From Halovivax gelatinilyticus (GTDB taxonomy: Archaea; Halobacteriota; Halobacteria; Halobacteriales; Natrialbaceae), in the NCBI RefSeq assembly GCF_024300625.1, contig NZ_CP101322.1, positions 3,636,631-3,700,630 of the forward strand: a stretch of DNA of 64,000 nucleotides. Direction: 5' to 3'. The notes under the pieces were generated by a model. That model saw only the letters and a list, made by a program, of their open reading frames with translations. It had not been told where the DNA came from and searched no databases. Within the stretch, counting starts at the first letter, position 1. Each line of letters opens with the position of its first letter. A program made the translations under genes and the position numbers. This document shows positions 44,207 through 54,700 of this stretch, piece by piece.

Positions 44207-44388
44207 TTGTTCTCAATAGTAATTGAACGACCGCCCGGAAACCACATAACTGTTATCGCAGTTGAATATTTATCTGCTTCTCCAGTCGGAACCGCAGGCA
44301 TACCGTCACACTTTCGATGGTCTGATGACAACACGGTGGCAATCCCGGGAAATTGATCGAGGGGGAAGGGGTAAGGTGATGTCACAAA

Positions 44389-46338
44389 ATGGATGTCAAT
44401 GAGATGATTGAACGGGCAGAAGGTGAAGTTGATCGAGCACTTTTACAAGGTACTGGGAGTGGTAATCTCGTCTGCACCGGCTACTTCGGCGATGGCCCAC
44501 TCATCGCCCATCTAAGGAATCAGGAGAAGGTAGACTACGCTCTCCAGAATTTCAGGAAAGGACTCACGGTTGAGAAGGATGGAGTGAAGGAACGGATAAA
44601 ACCGGGATCACGCTATCGAACTGCAATGCTCGTGACTCACCGACGGATCCTATTCGTCGTAGGATGTGAGGAAGGAGATGAAACGGTTTCCGTTCCATTC
44701 GAGAAGGTTCGTAAGGTGAAAGTCAAGACCGGTATTCTCAAGGATAAAATCACGGTGAAAGCGGATAGTGCGTGTTTTGATATGTACGTCCGGAAGGGAT
44801 CTGAACTCGAAGACATCGCCAATCACATTTTGGATTTAGCACGCTCAATAACGGAGCGGCGAGACACCACCAACCATTCATCAAATGAGAGCGATTGCGC
44901 TCAAAAGAGTCAATCACCCGATGGTTTGAACTCGACGTCCTCTGCGAGTGGACTTCAAAATCAGGCCAAGCTGAAGGCTGACGGGTCCGGAAGGAATATG
45001 AATCGAGAATCTAACAATTTGTCAAAAATTGAATTGCTCGCCTCAAACGAAGCTGGTGATCCGATATCGAACGCGACTGTAACAGCGGAGAGTGACGTTT
45101 TCCAAATCAAAAGCAGGACGTCCGACACGGGGAGGTGCAACATTTCTCTTCCACCCACAGTGGACTCTGTTAAAGTCGAAATTGACCACCCAACGTACGA
45201 GATCGTTCGCAGTGAGTTAACAGTGGAGGACGGGACAGCTATCGACGTTACACTAACGGAGACAGAGTCTATGGAAATGGGGGAAGAACCTCCCCACCAA
45301 CAGACGAAGGAGACGCCCTCACAACGACCGAACGGAAAGGTGGGAACACCGACCCGGGAAGCTCTCGTCCAAGAACTGATCGATCTCCAGAAAGGGAGGG
45401 AAAAACGAATTACACGCGGGCTGATGCGAGCCGATGGGAAGTTCGAACCCGAAGATTACGAGAAGGAGTTCGGGAATTGGTCGACGGCTCTCCGCTCAGT
45501 CACGTTCCCAGACGAGAACTCGGAGGTATCCTCGTCTGAACCGACGAACCAAGAAGCGTATTCGAAAGCAGAGGTACTCGATGCGATTGCCGATGTAGCG
45601 CAAAGGGTGGGCGGTCGCCCATCGACCGAAGACATGAACGAACACGGTCGGATGTCGGTTGGCCCTGCATACCGAATCTTCGACAGTTGGTCGGAGGCGG
45701 TGGAAGCAGCAACGAGAACCGACTCTGATACAACAGAAAAATCATCGACGTCAGCGATCTCTGCGGACATTGACGAGTCGTTCGAAGAACCTTCCCCCGA
45801 GGACCCGCTAGTAACTGGGCTCGAAAATGTTCCACGTGGTCGCCTTTCGGGTGTGGTTGTCGACGTTCTGACCGTCACAGACAGCGAGAAGCCCAGACGA
45901 AACGCAGAAATAACTGTCCGGACACAGGCGGGTGAAGATATCGAACTCATTGCCTGGGAAAAGCACAATGTCGATTGGTCGTTCGACGTAGGCGACCTCC
46001 TTCGGCTCGACGAAGTAAGACTAAAGCGATGGGGAGATGACGACGCACCATCCCATCACCTGAGCACTACGCGGGATTTCTCGGTAACGAAACTTGATGA
46101 GGCGTCCGAAGAGCATGTCGGTTCCAGTGACACCTTCGACTCTCACCCAGACAGCTTCTCAGATCCGATAGAGAAACTCACTGGCATAGGTGGCGCCACA
46201 GAAACAGATGCAACAGTACTGATGGAAGCTGGCTACGAGACGCCCGAGGACTTGGAAGCTGCTACCCTCGAAGAGTTACGCGACATCCCTGACCTCGATG
46301 ACGGCGTTGCGCTCCGGATTAAAGCGGAGCTAGGTTGA
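44389..46338 (+). CDS. multidomain PH-like, Ig-like, HNH-repeat, OB-like and HhH protein
   Basis: The protein has 649 residues. A PH-like domain (about 30-155, AMLVTHRRILFVVGCEEGDE then VSVPFEKVRKVKVKTGILKD) resembles bacterial PH domains. About 208-285 is an Ig/PEGA-like domain (DPISNATVTAESDVFQIKSR) matching that in the divergent helicase. Two HNH-associated repeats follow: TREALVQELIDLQKGREKRI with GNWSTALR, and YSKAEVLDAIADVAQRVGGR with DSWSEAVEAA. Then come an OB-like fold (PRGRLSGVVVDVLTVTDSEK, about 485-570) and a final HhH (LTGIGGATETDATVLMEAGY). It looks like a DNA-binding scaffold without its own nuclease, and should work with the helicase. Confidence 0.65.
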   Translation: MDVNEMIERAEGEVDRALLQGTGSGNLVCTGYFGDGPLIAHLRNQEKVDYALQNFRKGLTVEKDGVKERIKPGSRYRTAMLVTHRRILFVVGCEEGDETVSVPFEKVRKVKVKTGILKDKITVKADSACFDMYVRKGSELEDIANHILDLARSITERRDTTNHSSNESDCAQKSQSPDGLNSTSSASGLQNQAKLKADGSGRNMNRESNNLSKIELLASNEAGDPISNATVTAESDVFQIKSRTSDTGRCNISLPPTVDSVKVEIDHPTYEIVRSELTVEDGTAIDVTLTETESMEMGEEPPHQQTKETPSQRPNGKVGTPTREALVQELIDLQKGREKRITRGLMRADGKFEPEDYEKEFGNWSTALRSVTFPDENSEVSSSEPTNQEAYSKAEVLDAIADVAQRVGGRPSTEDMNEHGRMSVGPAYRIFDSWSEAVEAATRTDSDTTEKSSTSAISADIDESFEEPSPEDPLVTGLENVPRGRLSGVVVDVLTVTDSEKPRRNAEITVRTQAGEDIELIAWEKHNVDWSFDVGDLLRLDEVRLKRWGDDDAPSHHLSTTRDFSVTKLDEASEEHVGSSDTFDSHPDSFSDPIEKLTGIGGATETDATVLMEAGYETPEDLEAATLEELRDIPDLDDGVALRIKAELG

Positions 46339-46357
46339 TTTCAAGTCGCTCTCGAAG

Positions 46358-47059
46358 TCAGGACAGCGTAAGTTCGACGTGTCCGACCAGGTCGGAGTCT
46401 CGGAGCTGTTCGATTTGATCATCGGTCAGTTGATCTAGCATCAACCGTCTCTCCGTGAGCAAACCCTCGACGATTGGCTCAAGTGCCGTCCCGTCGTAGG
46501 GGCCGAACAGGTCTTCCCGACATTCCTTAAAGTACCCGCGCATATCCTCACCGTACTCTGCTGCTCGCTCTTTCAGGGTCTCGAAGTCAAAGTCCCCGTC
46601 GCGGTAAACCTGCCCCCTCCAGTCCCAGTCGGCGAGCAGTTCGTCGACAGCTTGGAGTTTAACGGGGCTAACCCGCTCGACGCGCTCGTTCAGCTCCCTC
46701 ATGCCTCCAACCCGTCTGTTCATTGCGATTCGCGTTTCGTGTATTTCATTTGTCACCGTGCGTTTCTGGTCTTCGACCTTCCTTTCGAGCTCGTCAATTC
46801 GCTCGTCGAGTTCTTCGAACTCGCCGGCATCGAGGAGACTTCGCGCCTCAACGACGGCTTTTTTCGCCTCGGAGTCGATTTCCATCTCGGTTTTAAGGAA
46901 CTTCTCAGCGAGGATTCGCTGGAGGATTGTTTCCTCCATGGTCTCGGCGATATCGTCAAGACGGTTCGCAAGCTGCCGGTGACGATATTGCTGGTAGACC
47001 TCGTCGATGCGCTCCTCGAAGTTCCGGTTGTCCGTCCTCTTCACTTGTTTACTCGACAT
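46358..47059 (-). CDS. coiled-coil protein, last gene of the helicase/ATPase array
   Basis: The protein has 233 residues from the ATG at 47059, or 236 from 47068. Either start lies within the end of the ATPase gene. Residues about 10-120 are almost entirely helical with heptad-like spacing (LDERIDELERKVEDQKRTVT). The C-terminal half has WDWRGQVYRDGDFDFETLKE and an acidic closing helix. No catalytic motif is visible. It probably binds the 974-residue ATPase. Tight overlap supports one operon from 60962 down to here. Confidence 0.6.
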   Translation of the reverse strand: MSSKQVKRTDNRNFEERIDEVYQQYRHRQLANRLDDIAETMEETILQRILAEKFLKTEMEIDSEAKKAVVEARSLLDAGEFEELDERIDELERKVEDQKRTVTNEIHETRIAMNRRVGGMRELNERVERVSPVKLQAVDELLADWDWRGQVYRDGDFDFETLKERAAEYGEDMRGYFKECREDLFGPYDGTALEPIVEGLLTERRLMLDQLTDDQIEQLRDSDLVGHVELTLS

Positions 47060-49973
47060 AATATTCACTCACCTCCATGAAGTCGCTCCCAAGTTTGGCA
47101 ATACCTCCCGTTCCCGACAATGGCACCTTCTGGAAGTCCGTAATGATCGGTGCATTATCTAACTTGAGACTGGATAACGTTGCCGTCACCGTGGCGAGCG
47201 AGTTACTGCCGTAGATCCGGTCGGCCAGTTCTGCCGCTTCGACGGCATTTTCTAGATCGGTCTGTGTGTGGGTACAAGCCTGTCCAAGCTGCTCCGTAAG
47301 GTCAGGGTCGACGGTATCGTACGTCTTCAGTTTATTATATCTGTCATGGACGTGTGTGATGTCTGTTCCATCGAGTACGCCTGCAACGTACTCCACGGTA
47401 TCTCGTTTGTAGCCATGGTCGGATACATCCTCGAGAGCAGCTCTCACATCGTACATCGTGTTGGCGAAATCCCTGACGTTGTGGCCCTTTGCGAACCGTA
47501 CGCGAGAAGAAATCTGCCCGATCTGATTTCGACCCAGCATATCCAACACGTCGTACGGCGGACTTTCCTCCAGTCGTTCACGGACTTCTGGGACATCTAG
47601 TGTACTTGCGGAAACGCCCAGCAGCGATCCAAGAACGTTCTCGACGTACTCGGCATCTTCCATCGAAGCTTCGATAGCTTGCACCTGTTCGTGATTGAGA
47701 ACGTCTTGAAGCCCAGCGAGGAGTTCCGTATCGACCGCTAACTCATCATCGCTCTTGTACTGTTCGTTAAGTCGTGTAGCCGTCACCTCTTGCCAGGGGT
47801 CATCCAGCAACACCAGCGTCGCATATGTCGCGAGGATAAAATCGGTGAAGTCGTATCGGGCACGTCTTTTGTAGAACCGATTATCGTGATTGAGCTGAGT
47901 CTCGAAGATTCGATTTCTCCATTCCTGTGCGTACCCGGTGAGCTGAGTGCCTGCCCCTTCCAACTGAGTGTCGTAATTGGCCGAGCGTGCATCCATATTT
48001 CGGCGGACCCCGAACTCAACAAGGCGCCTGAGGTCCGATCTTCGGAACTCACTTCGATCGAGGACTATTTGATCGTCGTCCGGTGCTTCGTTCGAGTCCG
48101 GATAGACGAACGGCGATTTCTGACTGCTGAGCATGTAGCGCAGCGGCGTCCCCTCGATTAACCGGAAGTCGTCCGTCAATTCTTCGAACAAGTCACGCAT
48201 CGCGCGCCTGATGTAGTCTTCCGTGTCGATGTACTTGTCCGGGTCTTCGATCCAGGAATCGATCTGTGACTTCTGTTTCTCAATTTCGCGCTCGACGGGG
48301 GACTTCCCGCCACCGCTACCCGCACCGTAGCCGCAACTCGAACAGATACGATTACCATCAGCGTCGATTGCCCAGTCCTCTGCACCACACTTCGGACAGT
48401 CGTCTCTGGACTCACCACCCGATGCAGAAATCTGGACCTCCTCGTCGCCGATGTCGATGGCATCAGGTAGCCCGTCGATTTCGAGGCCGAAGGCGTCGAC
48501 AAACTTCCGTTCAACGACGACCCCCTCACCGCGCTCGCGGCCGTACCATTTTGCAAGGTCGGCGTACACCTCAGCATCCTCATAGACGACGTCAGCCACA
48601 GAGACGGTATTTTTTAGCGGCCGGAGGCTGTCAGCCGACGACGGCACTTCCACGAAGCCGTCGTGAAAGTCCTGAAGAACCTCGAAGACGGTCATGATGA
48701 ATTCGCGAGGGGACTGCTGGCTCTCGTCGAGTCCAGCGAAAATCCGCCGGAGGAACGGCTGGTTGAACGGGAACAGGTCCCGGAACGACTCATCACAGAA
48801 GCCGCACTGGCTACAGATGGAATCATCCGGCGCTCGATTTAGATTGAACGTCCCACTCTCGGTGTCGCGGTCGTATCGTACGCTGCCGTCATGTGATTTG
48901 ATGTAGCCGAGATACGGTCGAACGAAGTCGACGGCTGAATTCTCATCGAGGAACAGGACGGTATTCGAGTCCCGCTCGTTCGTCTGGAAGAACTCGAAGC
49001 GATCTTCGGCCGTCCGCGTGTGCAGCACGTTCGTGGAATCTCGGGTTCCAGCGACGATGAAGTCCCAATTATCCGACCCTTTGTCTCGCTCCATGTACTT
49101 GCGGAGCCGTTCGGCCTCCATCGCGGCGATGGAAAAGTCCTCGAACACGATGACCGGTCGAGTATTATCGAAGCGCTGCCCGACCTGCTCGAGGACGTCG
49201 TCCAGGGAGGCAGTGTCGTATCTATCGCGAATCTCGTTCCAGAGCGCCTCGTTGAACGCGTCGACGGCCGCATCGGTCCCGACACTGTCGTCGAAAATCT
49301 GGAGTTCATTGCGTTGTTTGTACTCGTTTTCGCCGATGAACTGGATTTTCTGAGCGTATTCACCGCGCTCTACGAGCCGTTCCAGCTTCTCTGTCACAAA
49401 GTCAGTAATCTCGTCTGCTTGCTCAGCACCAGGTCTAACGTCGTACTCATTTTTCCGTAACTCCAAAATGGCACCAGAAGTCGCATTGTTGGCAACCGAC
49501 TGGGGTACGTCAATGATATCTTCGTGCAGCTTTTCGAATTCGGAAGCACCTGGAAGCTCTTCGCCGAAATTCTCTCGGTAGAAGTCTGGGATACGCTCAG
49601 AGAGAATCGACATCAGGTCGTCGTCCTTGTCGATGTGGAGCATCGGCCGCCCGTCTTGGCGTAGCTTGTGTGATATATACGCACAGAGTTCCGATTTTCC
49701 GGTCCCGACCTCCCCCTCGATGACGACCACGAAGTTGCCAATCCGGTCCTCAGAGAACTCTTGGTAGATGCGATCTTCACCCCAGATATCGCCGCCTGCG
49801 GACGTGCCTCGGAAAACCTCCATCGGCCGGTGTGTGAACTGGAACAGGTCGTAGTCCTCTGACCGAACCGCTGCGACTTTACTGAATAGTCGACGGAGCA
49901 TCTGCTCGTCGACTTCCTCGAAGTGGGGGCACCGGGATGGTCCAGATGCGTCTGGGCGGAGGATTTCGTTCAT
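47049..49973 (-). CDS. large P-loop ATPase with zinc ribbons
   Basis: The protein has 974 residues. Walker A is VIEGEVGTGKSELCAYI (about 84-100), Walker B PVIVFEDFSI near 285, and a sensor-like VAGTRDSTNVLHTR follows. Two zinc sites are present: CSQCGFC near 405, and CPKCGAEDW with CSSCGYG near 560-580. The C-terminal 400 residues are helical. The layout is that of an AAA/STAND-like switch ATPase. Similar ATPases accompany DUF1998 helicases in Dpd-type and other restriction modules. Its start overlaps the upstream gene by 4 bases. Confidence 0.7.
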   Translation of the reverse strand: MNEILRPDASGPSRCPHFEEVDEQMLRRLFSKVAAVRSEDYDLFQFTHRPMEVFRGTSAGGDIWGEDRIYQEFSEDRIGNFVVVIEGEVGTGKSELCAYISHKLRQDGRPMLHIDKDDDLMSILSERIPDFYRENFGEELPGASEFEKLHEDIIDVPQSVANNATSGAILELRKNEYDVRPGAEQADEITDFVTEKLERLVERGEYAQKIQFIGENEYKQRNELQIFDDSVGTDAAVDAFNEALWNEIRDRYDTASLDDVLEQVGQRFDNTRPVIVFEDFSIAAMEAERLRKYMERDKGSDNWDFIVAGTRDSTNVLHTRTAEDRFEFFQTNERDSNTVLFLDENSAVDFVRPYLGYIKSHDGSVRYDRDTESGTFNLNRAPDDSICSQCGFCDESFRDLFPFNQPFLRRIFAGLDESQQSPREFIMTVFEVLQDFHDGFVEVPSSADSLRPLKNTVSVADVVYEDAEVYADLAKWYGRERGEGVVVERKFVDAFGLEIDGLPDAIDIGDEEVQISASGGESRDDCPKCGAEDWAIDADGNRICSSCGYGAGSGGGKSPVEREIEKQKSQIDSWIEDPDKYIDTEDYIRRAMRDLFEELTDDFRLIEGTPLRYMLSSQKSPFVYPDSNEAPDDDQIVLDRSEFRRSDLRRLVEFGVRRNMDARSANYDTQLEGAGTQLTGYAQEWRNRIFETQLNHDNRFYKRRARYDFTDFILATYATLVLLDDPWQEVTATRLNEQYKSDDELAVDTELLAGLQDVLNHEQVQAIEASMEDAEYVENVLGSLLGVSASTLDVPEVRERLEESPPYDVLDMLGRNQIGQISSRVRFAKGHNVRDFANTMYDVRAALEDVSDHGYKRDTVEYVAGVLDGTDITHVHDRYNKLKTYDTVDPDLTEQLGQACTHTQTDLENAVEAAELADRIYGSNSLATVTATLSSLKLDNAPIITDFQKVPLSGTGGIAKLGSDFMEVSEYYVE

Positions 49974-50803
49974 TGAATCACCTCGATGGCGTTCGCATCT
50001 TTAGCGATTCCTTCCCGCCGAGGGATGCCATTAAGATTGACCGCAGCGGCGTCTCCATACTCTGCAATTCGGATCATATCGTTACGAACGAGATTGAATA
50101 ACACGCGTGAAAGGGAAGCTGGAACGCTTCCGTCGTCGGTGAGTTCGATGAGAAGGAGGTTCTCTCGGAGCCACTCGACGTAGTCAGTGATGAGGACCCG
50201 GTGTTCGCTTCCGACCTCGTTCGCCGCGAGCCTGATCGAGTGATCGATCATCTCGGGATCGGGATACGTCGTGTGGGTGCGCCCGTTCGCTTTGTACACA
50301 AGTCCGAGAAACACAGCCAGTCGCGACCAGTTGACGAACTTGGGCTCGTTCAGATCTATCTCACCCTCCTGAGACCGTGGTGCGTATCCGCGCTCGCGCT
50401 GCCAGCGGTTGATCTTCTCGTAGAGAGTCCCGTCGTTGGACTCGAACGCCTGGTGTTCCTCTTGGAGTAGGTACTGATAGTTCAATAGAACGACCGACTG
50501 CTTTCCCCAATCAGGGCTTTCGGCGTCGGTAGCGAGATTGTGTAGGATTCCCAGCCGGAAGTCGAGGGCGTCGTCTCCGGTATGCCACGGAAGATCGACG
50601 GTGTAGTAATCGGGCTCTTGCCGACCGATGATCCCAATCGCGCGAAGCCCGGTGAGCCCTTGATTGAGGAGGTCACTGTCGAGTGCGGTATCCTCGGCAA
50701 TTTCGTCTTTGGTAGTATTCCCTCGCTCGATGGACCGGTATACGGTTCGCAACGGCGTTGGTGTCTGTACGGCGTTCAGGATGTATGGTGCAGTTTCACT
50801 CAT
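49970..50803 (-). CDS. winged-helix protein of the helicase/ATPase array
   Basis: The protein has 277 residues. The N-terminus is a wHTH: LRTVYRSIERGNTTKDEIAE, then LDSDLLNQGLTGLRAIGIIG and a wing reading QEPDYYTVDL. The remaining 200 residues are helical with several Trp/Tyr (PKFVNWSRLAVFLGLVYKAN, NEVGSEHRVLITDYVEWLRE). Small wHTH partners directly upstream of a large ATPase are found in Dpd-like modules (DpdG/DpdH order), so it may be a DNA-recognition subunit rather than a repressor. Both ends overlap the neighbouring genes by 4 bases. Confidence 0.6.
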   Translation of the reverse strand: MSETAPYILNAVQTPTPLRTVYRSIERGNTTKDEIAEDTALDSDLLNQGLTGLRAIGIIGRQEPDYYTVDLPWHTGDDALDFRLGILHNLATDAESPDWGKQSVVLLNYQYLLQEEHQAFESNDGTLYEKINRWQRERGYAPRSQEGEIDLNEPKFVNWSRLAVFLGLVYKANGRTHTTYPDPEMIDHSIRLAANEVGSEHRVLITDYVEWLRENLLLIELTDDGSVPASLSRVLFNLVRNDMIRIAEYGDAAAVNLNGIPRREGIAKDANAIEVIQ

Positions 50804-51729
50804 AGTGTATTGCTCAGCCAGTCGTAGTACCGCGCCTCGATATCGTTCGCCTCCGGGTCAACCGATTTGGCCGCGTCCCGGGCGTCGCCCAGTTTCGGAC
50901 TCCGTTTCGCATAAGACGGATCGAATGCCGTCCCTCCCATCGACACCGTTCGGTTCAGATCGCGAGCGATCGCCGATGCCGTCCCCTTCTCCCATTCGAT
51001 TCGTCGGCGTAACCAGCCGCCGAACGCCTCGATAATCTCGTCGCTCTCGAGCGGAGCGACACCGAGCTGATCTCTACGGGCGAAGATTTCGGAGAACGTG
51101 CTGTACAGCGGAAGATAGGGCGCATCCGTGAGTACATCGAATAACTCCCGCGTAGTTCGAAGCCCCTCGCATTCGACCAGTTCGTAGATGTTCGCATTAT
51201 CCTGGAGGAACAGGTTCTTCGTGTCCAGCAGCGGGAGTCCCCACCCCTCCTCCTCGTAGTAATCTTCGAACGCGTCGTAGACGATGTCGTAGCTACCAAT
51301 CCGCTCGCAGAACTGTTCCTGGTAGAGCGGGCGCAGCCCACCGATCGGTTGGAACCGTTGCTCGTCTGCAATCACGACCAGTGTCCCGTCTGTGCGAGTG
51401 TGACGATCGATGAGTTCGTTCACGGTATACTGTGTCTGTTTCTCATAGTAGCTTGTCGTGATAACACAGAGGTCTTCCGACGGCGGAAGATCGATCCCGC
51501 CGAGTACGTGATACTCGTGGCCCGGAAAAGCATATTGGGCCCCTCCCCGTTCGTGTTGCCAGGTATGTTTGAGCTGTCGCCACGATGTCGGGTAGGTTGC
51601 GTGCTCCAACCCCAAGTACGTAATCGCCGAAAGGGCCCGCAGCTTCCAGAAGTGGACGTTCCCTCCGGGGTCGTGGATGAACGCTATGTCGGCGTCGGAA
51701 AGTCGCCGCCGAATGGCCTCCAGACTCAC
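50800..51729 (-). CDS. unknown protein of the helicase/ATPase array
   Basis: The protein has 309 residues. The front (LSDADIAFIHDPGGNVHFWK) looks like a Rossmann- or PLD-like strand and loop. LCVITTSYYEKQTQYTVNEL is followed by DGTLVVIADEQRFQPIGGLR, an alternation reminiscent of phospholipase-D-like domains. The HKD motifs of active PLD nucleases are absent. The second half is helical. It overlaps both neighbours by 4 bases. If it is PLD-like it would be an inactive relative of the PLD proteins of DISARM or Dpd. I regard this as speculative. Confidence 0.5.
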   Translation of the reverse strand: MSLEAIRRRLSDADIAFIHDPGGNVHFWKLRALSAITYLGLEHATYPTSWRQLKHTWQHERGGAQYAFPGHEYHVLGGIDLPPSEDLCVITTSYYEKQTQYTVNELIDRHTRTDGTLVVIADEQRFQPIGGLRPLYQEQFCERIGSYDIVYDAFEDYYEEEGWGLPLLDTKNLFLQDNANIYELVECEGLRTTRELFDVLTDAPYLPLYSTFSEIFARRDQLGVAPLESDEIIEAFGGWLRRRIEWEKGTASAIARDLNRTVSMGGTAFDPSYAKRSPKLGDARDAAKSVDPEANDIEARYYDWLSNTL

Positions 51730-54700
51730 GATCCCCCCTCATCGACGATGGCGCTTAGCGTCCGATGGTCGAGCAACTCGTTCTCGAGGTAGTGGCTGGG
51801 CGTCCGAGAGAGGAGTAGACACTCGTCGCAGTAGTCAACGCACCGTTGACAGTCGGCGACATCCACGACATGGTCTGCGACCTCGTCGAGATTCTCGTAG
51901 ACGTGCCAACCGATCCCGTTTCCGCCCTGACGCCCGTCCACTATGGAGACCTCGACGGCATCCTCGGAGACGGACGCCTTGACCCGGTAGTCGGATCTGT
52001 CACACTTGACGACCACGGGGATCGCTCGGTCAAGCGCCTGTTCGAGACTGGTCAATAGCTGTGGCCACGACGCGGTCGGGTGGGTGACTGCATCGTATCG
52101 TTCGGATACCTCCTCCCGGTCGAACTCGAGTCGAAGCCCCTGCGTGTGATGTTGTTGCCCCACCGGTCGATACATCTCTTCTTGGGCCTGTTCGAGTCGG
52201 TCACGCCAAGAGAGTCCGCTCTTCGAGGTCTCTCCCTCGTCTTTTTCGATAAGGGCCTGCGATCGGAGTATCTCCGTCGACGGACTGGCCGAGTGGCCAC
52301 GCTCGAACGCGTAGACGAAGTCCGTCAGTTCGAACTGCCCGTACTCGACGGAGCAGTCAATCCCGAATATGCTCGTCTCCAACCGCTCCCGTTCTGCGTC
52401 GGTAGGTCGAACGTACGTCGACATCTGCGCGTGCGTCCGGTAGAGACGGCGTCCGCCTTTCGCAAGCGAGCACTCGACGGATGACACTCCGTGAATATCG
52501 CTCACAACCAGCTCAGAATCGCAGTGCGGACAGGTCACCTCGTCGGGGTCGAAACTCCGGAATCGTCGGTCGCACTCTGCGTTGTCGCAGACCGCGACCT
52601 CCGTCAACGGCTGCGGCGTTCCACGAACGTCCTCTACGATGTACTCTGTGCCGTGTAGCGACACCATCCCACCGAGATCGTTCTCCTCGCCCGGATACAT
52701 ATCATACAGCCGGCCACTCCCCTCGAAGGAGATTTCGTCATGATCTCCGCTGAACTTCACGGGGAAGTTCTGGCCGAAGCTTCGGTAGTTCGCGAGGTAG
52801 CCGAGTTTACTCAACCACTGGTCGAGTCGAGAGGTGTTGCTCGTGAGGTCGCGGTTCGTCGTCGCACCGGACGACATTCCTCGCAACCGAGAGAAAGTCT
52901 GCTCGACGCGGCGAGAGAGCCCCAGCGGCCCGTCCTCGAAGAACACCTGTTCGTATACCTGCACCCCTCTGTCGCCGAAGATCCCACGCACGTATTCACG
53001 GAGGACGTCGTCCATCTCCTCCTGGATGAACTCTCGGAGAATGAAGAGGTTCTCTTCGACTCCGCTGACGAACTTCTCGAGGTTTTCGAGTTTCGGTTCG
53101 GAGAGTCTGTACGTCAGTTCGAAGACGTTGTCTTCGTGTGGGTTCCGGGCGAGGTAGGCGAAAACCTCCGTGACGACGTGGCCCGCCAGTACTTCGTCGA
53201 AGTCCTCTGGGTCCGGAATTCGCACCGGTTCGAAGCCCCCGAGATAATTATCCAAATTCGCGTAATAATGACCGTCGACGGGGTGCTGGCCGCGAACTAC
53301 GGTCATGACTAGCGAGGAGCTTCCACGGGTACGCCCGGTTCGCCCCGAGCGCTGCACGTAGTTCGTTAGCGTTGGTGGAACCCCGACCTGCGCGACCGTG
53401 TCGAGACTCCCGATGTCGACACCGAGTTCCATCGTCGGCGTCGAACTGACGACGTTGATCTCCGGGGGATCCTTTCGAAAACCCTCTTCGATGGCGCCGC
53501 GAATTGCCGAGGAAATGTTCCCCTTGTGAATACCTACGGAGACGAACTTTGCCTCTGCGCCGTTTCGAATCGGTTCCGTCACGTCGTGCGCCCAGTGGTC
53601 AACGGCGTACTCCCAGCCAGAATCGACCTCAGCGTAACCGGGGTCCGCGACGAGTTTTCCGTCATCAGTTTCGGAAAAACGCTGGTACGTGTCGATGGCT
53701 TCCCCGCACTCCTGGCAGAATTCGACAGCATCTCCCTCGTCTGTCGTCGGGAACGAAGCGTAACAGTCGCCGCAGAAAGCCGCCTCGGATAGTAGAACGA
53801 GCGACGATTCATCCTCGCGAACGTTTCGGGTGACCACCCCGCTATCGGCCGGTCCCTCGACGATCTCCCGCTGCTCTACATCCTCGCGTGCCGCTTGGAG
53901 GTAGTCTCCAATCTTTGTCCGCTTTTCATCCTCGGTGAGGTTGGCCTTCTCCACTGCCCTCTTTAGCGACTCGTGTGTCGAAATTGAGATGATTCCGGTT
54001 TCGAGGAACTCGCCGAGAATATCGTCCAGTATCTCGTCGATGCGGACGCGGTCCACCAGCAAGTCTCCATCCAATCGGTCGAGAATCTTCTCTCGAGTCA
54101 GGCCGTCGATCTTCACGCCGGAGTACTGGAACGATGCATTGTCGAGTACGAGCCGTTTGTAGAGCGCGTGAGCGACCGTGATTTCGACCGGGTCATCCAT
54201 TTCGGCAACGACGTCCGCGGTTACGAGCGCGCTGTCGAAAAGCGCCGTACAGTTCGAGAGGTACGCGTGTGTCTCGATGTCTTCACGCAATGGGACAAGG
54301 AAGTTGTAGGCCTCTGCGTCCTCGTCGAGATTATCCTGAACGAGCGGCTCCCAGTATTCCTCCCGGAGTGTGTTGGCGACCGCCCTGAACAGATCGAATT
54401 GGTTGGCTTCTCCACCAGCGTCGATCAGCTCTTGTAGGTATAATGTCTGGGCCATGAGTCCGTACTCCGTGCCGATAATCTCATCACCGACACTCTCCGC
54501 TGCGCTGTGGGAGTCCGAGAAGACGAGCGTCTTCTTCGATGGCGACACACGACAAACCTCGGATAGCATATATGACAGTAGCGAGGATGTCGGAACACCG
54601 ATATCGGTCAACCGGGGCGACCCACCGCAACCGGGGCAGTCGTCGCCGGACCCGCCCCGGATAGGGACGAACTGTTCCTCACCGGTCTCCTCCTCCACCG

